This document shows, piece by piece, positions 53,304-64,000 of a stretch of 64,000 nt of DNA. How positions within the stretch are numbered: the stretch's first letter is position 1; each line of letters starts with the position of its first letter. A program made the translations under genes and the position numbers. Origin of the DNA: Plasmodium brasilianum (lineage: Eukaryota > Apicomplexa > Aconoidasida > Haemosporida > Plasmodiidae); the NCBI RefSeq assembly GCF_023973825.1, contig NC_090124.1:464001-528000 (forward strand). The letters are read 5' to 3'. The notes under the pieces were generated by a model. It saw only the letters and a list, made by a program, of their open reading frames with translations, had not been told where the DNA came from and made no database searches.

Positions 53304-56300
53304 ACTATTATTATTATAACTATTATTATTATTATTTGTAATAGTAGTAGTAGCATTATTATTACTATTATTATCTGTAATAGTAGTAGTAGCATTATTA
53401 TTACTATTATTATCTGTAATAGTAGTAGTAGCATTATTATTACTATTATTATCTATAATAGCAGTAGTAGCAGTACTATTATTATTATTAGTAGTAATAG
53501 CAGTAGTGGTAGTAGCAGCAGCAGTATCATAATTAGTTGTAATAGTAGCAGTATTATTATTATTACTGATAATACTCGTAGTAACTGTATTATTGAGAGA
53601 AGCACCAGGGGTGATATTTTCTAAATTTATTATTCCTGCTTTGTAATTATTACTAAACTTCATCTGTAAATCGTAGGATGCACTTATAATATAACTAAAA
53701 CTTAACAGTGAACATTTTTCTAACTGATGTATTAAATTAGTTAAATTATTTGGGTAATAATTTTTTAAGTAGGGTATGAATGCAGCATACTTTTTCTTAT
53801 TTTCATTAAATTCTTTATTTAAAAATAACCACACAAATTGTGAATCCACTTTAATTTTGTCATTTTTTATTAACAAAGTATCTTCTTTTTTTACTATTTC
53901 ATTATTCAGGATGTTATTATCTACATTCATTAATCTTTCATTCATCTTTATATTTGTATCAGTATCCATATAATTATATGAATTTATCTGCATGTTATTA
54001 CCATCTCCCTCTACTCCATTATGTCGATTGAAGGTATTTTCTTTAAATTTGTTATTAACAAGATCGTTAACATTCACATTGTTGCTGTGTGTACTTATAT
54101 TATAGTTCAAGTTATTAATATTACTAGAGTGGTTTAAAGTGTATGAATCATTTAAACTTTTCAAGTCCTTTAAATTTCCAGCATTATTTACTGCATGGGC
54201 ATCGACATAATTAACTCGGTTCATCCTATTTACAGTTTCATTTTCACCCAACATATTTTTTGCATTAGAAACATCCATATTTTTTTCTTTACTTAAATTA
54301 TTATAATTTCCATTTAATGAAGAACTATTATAAAAATTATTAAAATAGGTATCATTGACTATGTTATTATTTATCATACCATTGTTCATATTTCTATTCA
54401 CTCCTGACAAATTGTTAAGTAATATGTTTTGCTTTTGAGGAAATACCTGTTCATTAATACCGTACATATTTTCATACTGCTTTATAGAAGAGTAATTGTT
54501 CATTTTGTTTTCCATTAATTTGTTCCCCATTTTACTTTCTGCACACCTCGGATCTTCATTATTTGGTTTTAGCTTATCTCCGCCATAGTAATTATTATAA
54601 CTATTATCAATAGAACCATTACTATAACTATAACTATTAATATTATTATTATTATTATTGATATTATTGTTATTACTATTAATAACATTATTATTGCTGT
54701 GATTAATATTAATAATATTATTATTACTGTAATTGCTATTATTAATATTATTTCTACTCGATGGGTCGTTATGAAGTCCTAGTGAGCCCGTCGAATTTGA
54801 AATAGAATTATTAAAGTAACCATTCATGCTGTTGAGCATATGTTCAGCACCCTTATTCGTTATAACCATCTGTTCGTTATTATTTGGAATAGTTTTATTT
54901 TTCTTTTCAGCACCCAAAGCAGAAAGAAGTTTTTCTTTGTCTTTCTTTTTCCTCTTTTTTGTACTCTCCATACTCATAGAATTATTATTAATAATTAAGT
55001 TCATAACATTTGTCGGGTTGTTTATATTATTAACGTAAGATGCACTTTGTATATTGTTTATATCATAAGTGGAAACGCTCTTGTTCACGTCTTCTTTACT
55101 TTTGTTTATTATATCTACATTTTGAGAAAGGGCAGATGAGTACATTTTTGGGTTAATTCCCTGTACATTTGAACTATTTAAATAATTAGTATTATTATTT
55201 AACACATTTGCACCATGGTCAATAACCAAAAAATTTGCATTCGTTTGATACGTATTATTTATCTTATACATAGGTGGTACGTCGTTATTGTTCCGGATAG
55301 TACCTCCAATATACTTACTGCTATTCGAATTGTAATTATTCTTTTGATGAAGAGAATTTAAATTATTATAATAGCTTATTTGAGAATTATCAATATTATA
55401 TGGGTCCTTATTTGAATTATTTTTTATATTCTCAACTTGGAGTTTTTTTTTATCATTTAACGACATATTTAAACAAATATTGTAGCTTAAATTACTGCTT
55501 ATGTTGTTATTCATTATAGAAGCATCTCCATTATTATTACTAATTTTATTTTTTTTATCCTTTAAATTGTTTATGTTAATCTTGTTCTTACTATATGTTT
55601 TCATATTATAAAAGGAATTGTTTATACTATTCTTACTATAACTGAAATTTAATTTATCTATACTATCCGTATTATTCTTCATATATGGAACTTTATCATC
55701 CGTCTTGTTATGTACGTCTGAGTGATTGCTTATACTGGAGCTTAAGCTCTTCCCATTACTTCCAACATTAGTACCTATATTCTTAATATTACTCTTTATA
55801 TTACTCGTAGTATAATTCATGTTATTTAAGTTGCTTATTCTGTTACTCATGGAATCTGGATTATTAATGTTACTGTTACTATTATAGCTATTACTGTTGT
55901 TATTGTTCGTATTCTGAAAGTTAGGGAAAGTGTTAATTTTCCCCATGTTCATACTTAGGTTGTTGTTACTTAAATGGGCCATATTCCTATTTAAGTTGTT
56001 CATGTTGCTTTTTACATTACTAAGATTGTTATTTACATTGCTCATTTTTCCGTTCATCGCAATGGAATTTGCATTTGCACTATTAATTGCGTTTGGTTTG
56101 CTTACAATTGCATTAAAAATATTATTCCTATTACTGATGTTTGAATTATGGAAATTCTTACTGCTAAACATTTTGTTCGTGCTAAATGTATTAACAGCAT
56201 TATTCGTATTATTCATGCTAATCGCACTATTCACGTTAATCGCACTATTCACGTTAATCGCACTATTCACGTTAATCATGTTCTTCATGTCAATAGCATC

Positions 56301-57164
56301 GTTGATGTTATTCACACCAGCTAAGCTATTTAAATCGTTTGTACCATTTCCTCTATTAATTACGTCAACTGTCTTACCTCTAATTAAATTGTTTCCAGTA
56401 CTCCTATTACTTAAGCTGCTAGTGTTATTTAAGTTTTTATTAATGTCAGAAGAATTATAGAACTTAGAAGTAGTATCATTATTATTTAGCACAAAGTTTC
56501 GATAATTCGTTTGAGGAATATTCATACCTTGATCAATAATAGATCCTTTCATATTGTTAGAGAATTTATTGTAGTTCATAACATTTACTGATTTATTATT
56601 CATACTGTTATTTAAAATATAAACTGCGCTTTCATTTGTTTTTTGACCCATACCACCAATTTTCAAGTTATTTATTATGCTTGGGTTTTTAGTATTATTA
56701 TTATTACTGTTATAAGCATTTTTCTTTATATTGTTGTAAGTATAAGTTATATGTTCATTATTATGACTATGTCTATTATTATTATTATTACTAATATTAT
56801 TATTACTGTTGTCATTATAACTATTACTATTGTTATTAATACTATTATGAAAATTAAAGTTGTTGTTCACTGAATAGCTAATCGGAGAGGATTTTGACAT
56901 ACTCTTAAGGATGTTATTGTTATTATTTTTAAAACTGCTGCCGTTGTTTGGATGTGATGCAGTAGTATTTGATGGGCTTACACCCCTCTTTTGCAAGCTC
57001 CTATTAAGAGTACTAAGATTATTTATAAATGGATTGTTTGATACATTTTCATTATTTTCATTATTTACAGTATCTACATTACATTCTTTATTATTATTAT
57101 TATTATTTGCGTTATTTCTGTACGAACTGTTTTGGGAGATGTAAAAGTTGTTATTCGGTTTCAT
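49471..57164 (-). CDS. Very large Asn-rich conserved Plasmodium protein, six exons
   Basis: Exons 57164-51249, 51143-51090, 50962-50867, 50732-50631, 50480-50377 and 50080-49471 join in frame to 2293 residues. The N-terminal two thirds are Asn/Ser/Met-rich low complexity. An ordered island near the middle contains VWLFLNKEFNENKKKY and NLTNLIHQLEKCSLLSFSYI. Two further ordered parts follow: LAFFMGKLQLQKIDMLIIKR through DRLHLIWPLIEFSNNY at the end of exon 1, and exons 4-6 with NNITTDSLLDLDTAETKANE, YNQKRLLTQITPYDYRNIL and FINHLHFDMVPDTDEMKKHF. Several basic clusters (KKRRRKNKNKNK, KKVRKSRISKK, KKPRRKYERIKPKK) look like nuclear signals. I recognise no family. A nuclear scaffold or chromatin-complex subunit is inference. 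The third intron uses GTAATTATG at 50866; the nearer GTATGC would break frame. Confidence 0.82.
53300..53460. repeat. 39-bp in-frame tandem repeat in the Asn-rich gene
   Basis: The word gtaatagtagtagtagc begins at 53338, 53377 and 53416, a period of 39 bp. On the minus strand it encodes three copies of a 13-residue DNNSNNNATTTIT unit, flanked by ATT-triplet runs (poly-Asn). Likely length-polymorphic. Confidence 0.88.
56224..56277. repeat. 18-bp in-frame tandem repeat in the Asn-rich gene
   Basis: Three copies of an 18-mer containing gcactattcacgttaat, encoding INVNSA hexapeptides on the minus strand. The copies are nearly identical, so expansion is recent. Confidence 0.88.
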
Positions 57165-59217
57165 TTTGCAATGTTTTTTTTATATGTCCGTTTGAATATG
57201 TAATTTTATTTACTACGAACTACTTTCTTTTTCTTTTTCTTTTTCTTTTTTTTTTTTTTCTTTTTTTGCACTATATCCTAAATTAAGCGATAGTTATACT
57301 GTTATAAATCTTTTGATGACTAGAAATATTTTTTTTAATGATGAATTCAAAATGGCATTTCATCATCATTGTAATCATGTAGGAATGCAAACATGTTTTA
57401 CTTTTCACGTTTAGATTTTACGATTACATTTTACACTAACGTCGTCCTACGTTTTGCGCTCTTTATGTTTTGTGTTATGTTTTTTACTTCATATTCTTTT
57501 GTCTGCCATTTACTAAGTCAATTATTATAACACATATATATGTATATAACAGTACATGTATACATTTGTATGTGCTTGAATATTTTATATATTCTTTGTC
57601 ATTTAAATATAGTATGTAGCAAACATTTTATTCTATCTTTTTCATCAATAAAAAGACCATTATTGTAACAATATAAAATAGAATTCTTTTCATTTACATA
57701 ATTTTCATACTTTTAATTATTCACTGTTTTTAATTTTACAAAAAAAAAGAGGAGGAAATTAAATAAAATAAAGCTAAATTAAAATTAAAATACAATTGAA
57801 ATAAAATTAAAATAAAATTAAAATAAAATTAAAATAAAATTGAAATAAAATTAAAATAAAACTGAAATAAAATTAAAATAAAACTAAAATAAAACTGCAA
57901 TAAAACTGGAATAAAACTGAAATAAAACTGAAATAAAACTGAAATAAAACTGAAATAAAAATGAAATAAAACTGAAATAAAACTGAAATAAAAATGAAAT
58001 AAAATTGAAATAAAACTGAAATAAAAATGAAATAAAATTGAAATAAAATTAAAATAAAAAAAAAAATTAGAATATAAAATTATGATTTTATTAAATTGGT
58101 ACAAAGAAAAATTTATCTGCGCATGACACTAATATTTTTATGTACGCTTAAAGGGGAAAAAAAATAAGTATGATTAAAAAATAAAAGCACAAAATTGAAT
58201 TCATGAATGCGTATTTTCGTAACTTTAATTTCACAGTTTTCTTTTAAATTTAACGGGAAAATATATAATTGTGTTATTCGTTAAATGGAAAAAATGATTA
58301 CGTACACAATCTACTCATATATATTTTATATGTGTGCATATATGTACTTACTTGTATAAGTATACTTTTATATATGAAGAGTCCATATGAAGAAATTGGC
58401 GAATCACCCGTTGACTTTATATTCAGTGCTGTTACGTATGTTACATATTTTCAGATGTTATTTCTCACGAGAGAACATCCACTACGATTACAATAATAAA
58501 AGAAAACTTTTTTAAGCATAACACAAAATTCTTTATAAGAATTGATTTCTTCTTTATTGTCTTGAACGATAATGAAAAGAAGCATAAAAATGTTTTGAAA
58601 AAAACAAATTTTCTTTAATTCTTTCAATATTAAAAAATTTTTAAAATAAAAATACATGTTAGAAAATATATTAAAATCAAAATGAACTTCATAAATAAGA
58701 AAAAATAAAAAAAAAAATTCATGCATGAAAGTATAAACGCTTATAGACTTCTGTTTTTTTCTTTTTATTTTTTTATTAAAGTACGCAGTGTTACTGGGTA
58801 AAAAATAATAATATAAAATATATAAATTAAATAATGAAAAATAAGCATAAACGACGCGTAAAATAATGAAGAAAAAAAAAAAATTTTTAAATAAGCTAGG
58901 GTAAGTGAATGATTATTACTACGAAAATGGAAGAAAAAATATATATGATGTATTATTATGGGTACAAAGTGTATATAAAACTTTTTTATCTCAACTGTAC
59001 ATATATAAATTTACATCAGTTCCTTCCGCTTATATGCATATATACATATACATATATATATATATATATATTATATGTTACATTTACTCATTTTAATGTG
59101 AATGAAAAAAGGAACGGAGGTAAGGGGCACAATATTAGCGCGAGAAATGTGTATACTTATAATAAAATATAATTCAATAATTTTTAAAATAAGAGTTCCA
59201 AAAAAAAAAAAAAAAAA
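57165..59217. other. Intergenic: Asn-rich gene upstream region and SEC24 3' side
   Basis: About 2 kb between two minus-strand genes. It contains a T/C-rich stretch at 57225-57263 just before the Asn-rich start, a minisatellite (57775-58060) and a TA tract near 59050-59075. A short stretch at 58370-58620 is open in several frames and is described as a finding. No established gene. Confidence 0.55.
57775..58060. repeat. Degenerate 10-11-bp minisatellite (aaataaaactg type)
   Basis: About 26 head-to-tail copies of a 10-11-bp unit, variants of gaaataaaact, aaaataaaatt and gaaataaaaat. Unit length and the third base vary, so it is not a clean triplet array and an antisense Phe/Ser/Leu/His open frame through it is a by-product. 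It lies 0.6-0.9 kb upstream of the Asn-rich gene. Confidence 0.9.
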
Positions 59218-59830
59218 TTAACGACCAAGTGCCGCAGCATGCGGATTGTTCAAAGAAGGAACAAACTGCGGGTATTTGGGACCTAAAAAAATAAAAATTT
59301 CGTAAACATATATGCATATTCATGTATCTCTTTACATACGAAACAATAAACGGTCAAAAAAAAAAAAATTTTTTTTAATTCAAAGCTATAATTTGTGGGA
59401 TCCAAAAAATCACTTTATGTATAAAATGATTATATATATAATAATGTAAATACAAAGTGAATATTCATTAAAAAAAAGAAAAAAAAACTGTGCTGTAAAA
59501 AAATGTCCTTCAAACAATAACATTAATATAAGTTATAATGGAGATCTTTTGCTTTGTCACTTAAAAGGGAATATTGTGCACACAACTTAACTAGGTGTAA
59601 ATATGCATATATATAATCACTTATAAATCCATTTTAAAACAAATTTTGTCAAAATTATACAAAAAATAAAATCCTATCTACATACATAACTTCACACATG
59701 TATATTATGTATATTTAAAAATTGTAATTCTTTTTATCTTACAAATTTTTGCTAAAAATTCTTTTAAAGACATCATCATGTGTTGTGATCTATCTTCAAT
59801 TAAACATGAGAAAAATCTACAAGGTTAAAT

Positions 59831-59886
<56 letters not shown>

Positions 59887-62800
59887 GACACATAGATATA
59901 CATATATAAAGATGTGTATACATAATGTCACACGTTTTTTCCTTCATGCGGTCAGAAACACATATACATACACATATGAGGATATATAATGGAAAAATTA
60001 ATGAGCATATATATAGGAAACATTACTTATATTCCAATGGGTCTCCTTGCTTCACGATCAACAGTTTCATATACGAGGGTGTTCTATTTTTCCTTAACAC
60101 ATTAATTATGTTTAATACTTGCACACCACAAGGATTACCGGTTGACCCTAAAAAATTTTTAAATAATAGGGGAAGGGGGGGGGAAAAAAAATTACATAAA
60201 TGCATCTTCCACTACAAATTAACACAACACATATATATATATATATACATACAAACATAAATACATATCTTCTTTTCTGAATTACCTATATGATTTTCCG
60301 CATATTCCGAATTTAACTGTTCTATGGATTGAACTCCAAACACTGCATACATCCACTGGGGATTGATACTTCTGCGAAGGACAAATAAAAAGTGTACCGC
60401 ACGTGTGCATGATCATGTACAGGCATTTGCGCACAATCATACACATGTATGTATGGACCGTTGTACTAATTCAAAATAAAATAGTCTTTCACGAAACAGT
60501 AATGTATAGACTTATTTTTCGAAATACCTCCCTATCCACATAACAATATGTTCCCCATCTTCAACTAAGTAACAACCATCTTGTGTCATAATTTCACAAG
60601 TCAAATTCAACGTGTCAGGTAGCATAATAGAATTGTTCTCATCATAGTTACCATGATGTTTTTCTAAATTGTGTAAACTAAACATTCTTGGATAAAAATA
60701 GGCTTCTACTGATTCCACAGGTATATTTTCAACTCTTGACCAATGAAAAATTCTTAAGTCAGGTGAAATGTCTCCACTATCCCTAAAAGAAATTGACTTT
60801 AGCATACCTAAAATATATACAGATAATAACCTAGCACTTTCTGATGGTAGTAACTGTGCCGATAACACCTGAGAACAAAGTGTTTGAATTAAATTTCTTC
60901 CATCAGCTATTTTCCCTTTCTTAGTAATATCTATTGCTTGATGAGATAATAATGATACAACAACTTGAGGATTAACTGAATCTGTAATGGTTTTAATATT
61001 CTGTGTAACAGGCAAAGCATAAGTATGTAAACGAATTCTTCTTTCACCATTAGAGTTCGTATATAATAAAGCTGACTGGACATAGACCACAGAATCTTGA
61101 ACTACATTTTCTTCCAAATCAACAATAATACTAAAATTTTGATGAGAGTGACAATTTGGTAAAGCTAATAAGTCTACTCCTCTGAATTGAAAATTTCCAT
61201 ACCAGTTAGTAATTTTCCATCCTCTACTTATTCTTATTCTCATTACTGATTCCCAAGCAATTTCTGTTGTTAATGCAAATAATAATTCCTCTCTTAATTT
61301 ATCACTATATTGATGTACATTAAATTGTGGATAATAATATAAAGAACCTCCTGAATTCTTAATTAAAGGGTATATGGTAGCTAAATCGAGATTATATAAT
61401 GGGCATGCAAACAAATCTACTGCAATTTGATATTGTGTTATGTTTTGTGCTAATTCGGCATATAAATTATTAAAAGGAGTTAACATTTCCACTTCTCTTA
61501 CCTTGGCATCTACAACATTATTTCCTGAACTATTTGAACTATATATATTTTTATAACTACTACCTTTATCTTTTATTTCTCTATTTACATTTACTGTTAG
61601 ATCGCCAATATTTGGCACTGATGATACAAAAAATAAAAGTTTTCCACCCACTTTTTTTAATACCATTACTGCTGCTTTTAATGCATTACCAGCACAAGAA
61701 TCACTCATTTTATTATTTCTCCACATAGTAGGTAAATTATCTAATAACACATCTATCACATTTTGACATTCATGGGCATTTACTAAAATATCTTCAGGTA
61801 AAGGGATAAATATATCTTGTATATCTGGTACTATCATCATTTGTGTTTGTTTTAAATTTGAATTTAAATTGTAAAAATGAACAGTAGAATCAAATGTCAT
61901 AATTCCAATTAAGGTACGAGAATCGAATGAATTTTTATTATTAAGATCACTATTTTTTGGTAATAATTTTTTAATAGTACTACAAACCACATCTAATAAA
62001 CCTGAATTAACAGATGTCACTGTTACATCAATTAAAAATAAATAAACAGGAGGTTGCGGGGGTCTTATCATGTAATCACTTGGGGCAATAAATTCAACAC
62101 TACCCGTACATAATTCTGGTCTTTGAAATAAATCTTTTCTTTTTCCTTTCTCATCTAATGGAACAAAATAAAATTGAGGTGTATCATTCACATGATAGCA
62201 CATGTTACAATTCCATTTTTTCCCTCCTGCTTCGAACCTAACAAATGGGTTTATATATGTTCTACATTTTTTACATCTAACAACAGTTGAATTTCCAAAA
62301 TTTACTGATGATAACTCGGGATATCCCTCAGGTATTGGAGCTAATGGTTGTATTACAAAACCTAAAGGCACATATGCTTTCTGTTTTAATGTTGTATTTG
62401 CTGGCATATAACTTACAGAACTTTTTACAAAATGAGAAAATGCATTAAATTGTAAAAATTCTTGATAAGAATCATTTATAATTGGTTGTACTACATTATT
62501 TACATGTCCGCTAGTATCATACCCTAATACGTTTCCTTGTGTTTTTAATATATTGGTAGGGCTACCTTGTACAGGAATAAATTGATTAGGCACACCTCGA
62601 TATTGTGCTTGGTTATTTAAATATGCATTTGTATTTGTTCCATCTCCATATATATTTTCGTTTATATTACTTGTATTCATATGTGGTTGATTTGGAATAC
62701 TATATCCTCCCTGTTGCATTTGCTGTTGTGGATGATAATAACCTTGTATATACACATTTTCATTTCCTTTAAGATTATTACTATTACTTGCTATATCAGC

Positions 62801-62947
62801 AGTATTATTGTTATAAAAAAAAGGGTTGTTCATTGGTTTATTTACATTATTTTGATTACTGTTATTATAAAATGTAGCATTACTATTAGCATTGATATTG
62901 CTGTTGTTGTAACTGTTTAACCCTCTATTATTTTCATATGGCTGCAT
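59218..62947 (-). CDS. SEC24A: COPII coat cargo-binding subunit Sec24
   Basis: Exons 62947-60528, 60371-60286, 60147-60027, 59816-59743 and 59282-59218 join to 921 residues. The N-terminal 150 are Asn/Gln-rich and disordered. Then come the zinc finger (Cys225, Cys228, Cys247, Cys250: VRCKKCRTYINPF, WNCNMC), the trunk (PPQPPVYLFLIDVTVTSVNSG), the beta-sandwich (SVMRIRISRGWKITNW), helical region, and the gelsolin-like domain (YLVEDGEHIVMWIGRSINPQ). The end PLEYKFFSCLIEDRSQHMMM then EFLAKICPKY matches Sec24 C-termini, which validates the four small exons. Sec24 selects ER-export cargo and pairs with Sec23 on the ER exit-site membrane. Plasmodium has two Sec24 genes; I choose A from gene order. 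All joins have GT..AG ends. The first exon alone would end falsely at 60512. Confidence 0.95.
59828..59882. repeat. TA microsatellite in a SEC24 intron
   Basis: Two blocks of alternating TA totalling about 50 bp, just upstream (minus strand) of exon 4. It could fold as a hairpin and is a likely site of length variation. Confidence 0.85.
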
Positions 62948-63988
62948 TTTAACTTCGAAAATTGTCTATTTACACAAGTGATAAATGTTCTTAGAAAAAA
63001 AAAAAAAAAAAAAACTAATGTTTCCTAATTCCTTTACTAGTAAATAACTCTTGCTCCTTTGTAATATATGGAAGTGAGTAAAGGAAATGGAGGAGAATCA
63101 CTATATATAAAAAATAGCTTCAAAATATAATCGCAAAAGTAAATCTAAATGTACACCTAAACAAACACATAAAATACACAACAAATATACAGGTATAAAT
63201 GTATATATACCCGCAAATGTACAAGTTAACGCGTAAATATACACAATAGTGTGCTCGCAAATTACGCAAAAATGTACACGCAAATTACACGAAAATATAT
63301 ATGTATATGTATGTATAATAAATGTATAATTTTTTCCTTTTTCACTAATTATATTAGCTATATAATCATTTGGCTATGTATTATGTTTCTTAAGCAATAC
63401 TTTTTTCATCTAATAATTTTATTATCCTTTATACATATTATATCTAATGTTTTGTTTAATTTTTTTTTTTTTTTTTTCATTATTTATGTTAAATTTCTTT
63501 CCTATGTTCGTTTTATTAAGTTTTTGCTTATTTCTGTAATTATGTGTTTAATTTTTTATGATTATGCAAAAAAATTAAGCAGTGCCACATATTTTTATGA
63601 ATTCATAATAACACATACAATAATATATTTGTATGTATATAAAATATATATGTATAAATATACAAAACTTTTATTCGCTTAAGTGTATAAGTATGCACTA
63701 AATAGTTATTAACACAAATTGTACAACTTTTTGCTATTTTTTCTTAATAAGTGCTTTGTTATTATGAATATAATAATTACGTTCACATATATAATTATGT
63801 TCATATATAATATATCAACACGTTAAAATCTCTTTTTCCTAACAAATTTTTTCAATTTTTTTTTTTTTGGAATTTTACCTTATATAGGGAGCTTTATTAT
63901 TTATACACTGCTACAAATCATCACACTTCAAAAATTTACAAAAAAAAATTAAAATAAAACAAACTAAAACAAAATAAAACAAAACAAA
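62948..63988. promoter_or_regulatory. SEC24 upstream region, probably divergent
   Basis: About 1 kb, AT-rich. A tract of A (62996-63014) lies in the presumed SEC24 leader. A plus-strand 143-codon open frame at 63251-63682 is almost only Ile, Phe, Tyr, Leu and Lys around T tracts, and I do not accept it as a gene. The final 60 bp turn A-rich, like a Plasmodium 5' leader, ahead of an ATG at 63989. Confidence 0.5.
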
Positions 63989-64000
63989 ATGAAGAAAAAT
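63989..64000 (+). CDS. Possible start codon of a plus-strand gene cut by the right edge
   Basis: An ATG in an ideal Plasmodium context (aaaacaaaATGAAGAAAAAT) follows about 60 bp of A-rich leader-like sequence. Only four codons (MKKN) are inside the window, so nothing can be said of the product. If real, it is divergent from SEC24. Confidence 0.25.

Noticed and set aside
53238..53624. 128-codon plus-strand Ile/Thr/Ser-rich frame
   Set aside because: Antisense shadow of the poly-Asn and DNNSNNNATTTIT repeats of the Asn-rich gene.
57829..58104. 91-codon minus-strand Phe/Ser/His/Leu frame
   Set aside because: Runs through the 10-11-bp minisatellite; unit length is not a multiple of three and the frame carries no coding character.
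63251..63682. 143-codon plus-strand open frame upstream of SEC24
   Set aside because: Almost entirely Ile, Phe, Tyr, Leu and Lys, centred on a T tract, with no domain and no plausible start context; a by-product of AT-rich sequence.

Overview
The window is nuclear chromosome from a malaria parasite (genus Plasmodium). The evidence is strongly AT-rich intergenic DNA with poly-A, poly-T and TA tracts, Asn/Lys-rich low-complexity proteins, short AT-rich introns with GT..AG ends, and a set of Plasmodium or apicomplexan hallmark genes: glideosome-associated connector, a nuclear split cox2 (COX2A), ADF2, a very long alveolate calpain and PCNA1. The gene order agrees with what I remember of P. falciparum chromosome 13 (the block running from SEC24A to calpain, PF3D7_1361100 to 1362400). 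The proteins differ enough that this is another species, and I cannot name it from sequence alone.

Layout, left to right. A gene cut by the left edge (-), calpain (-) and a TMCO1-like ER membrane protein (-) fill 0-12.3 kb. A divergent promoter at 12.3-14.4 kb separates them from the RuvB-like helicase (+), followed by a seven-exon divergent 14-3-3 protein (+). A single-span membrane protein (-, 21 kb) and PCNA1 (+, 25.3 kb) diverge from a 3.7 kb gap. The glideosome-associated connector (-, 27.2-35.4 kb, with a 16-nt first exon) and COX2A (-) follow. COX2A diverges from an IscX-like Fe-S protein (+, 39.7 kb). A twelve-exon gene combining a PH domain with a permuted papain-like domain (+, 41.1-44.2 kb) and ADF2 (+, 45.1 kb) come next. 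The 45.7-49.5 kb stretch holds exon-like segments of at least one unresolved membrane-protein gene (-). A six-exon Asn-rich giant (-, 49.5-57.2 kb) and a five-exon SEC24 (-, 59.2-62.9 kb) complete the window. A possible start codon of a + gene lies at the right edge.

In eukaryotes, neighbours need not act together. Two themes recur all the same. One is mitochondrial function: COX2A and the IscX-like protein share a divergent promoter region, and the 21 kb membrane protein may be mitochondrial. The other is actin-based motility (GAC, ADF2). The rest covers replication and chromatin (PCNA1, RuvB-like), ER and secretion (TMCO1-like, SEC24) and signalling or proteolysis (14-3-3, calpain). Most exon joins below come from my own reading of splice sites and reading frame. 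They make continuous proteins with family-like sequence across the junctions, but RNA has not been consulted.
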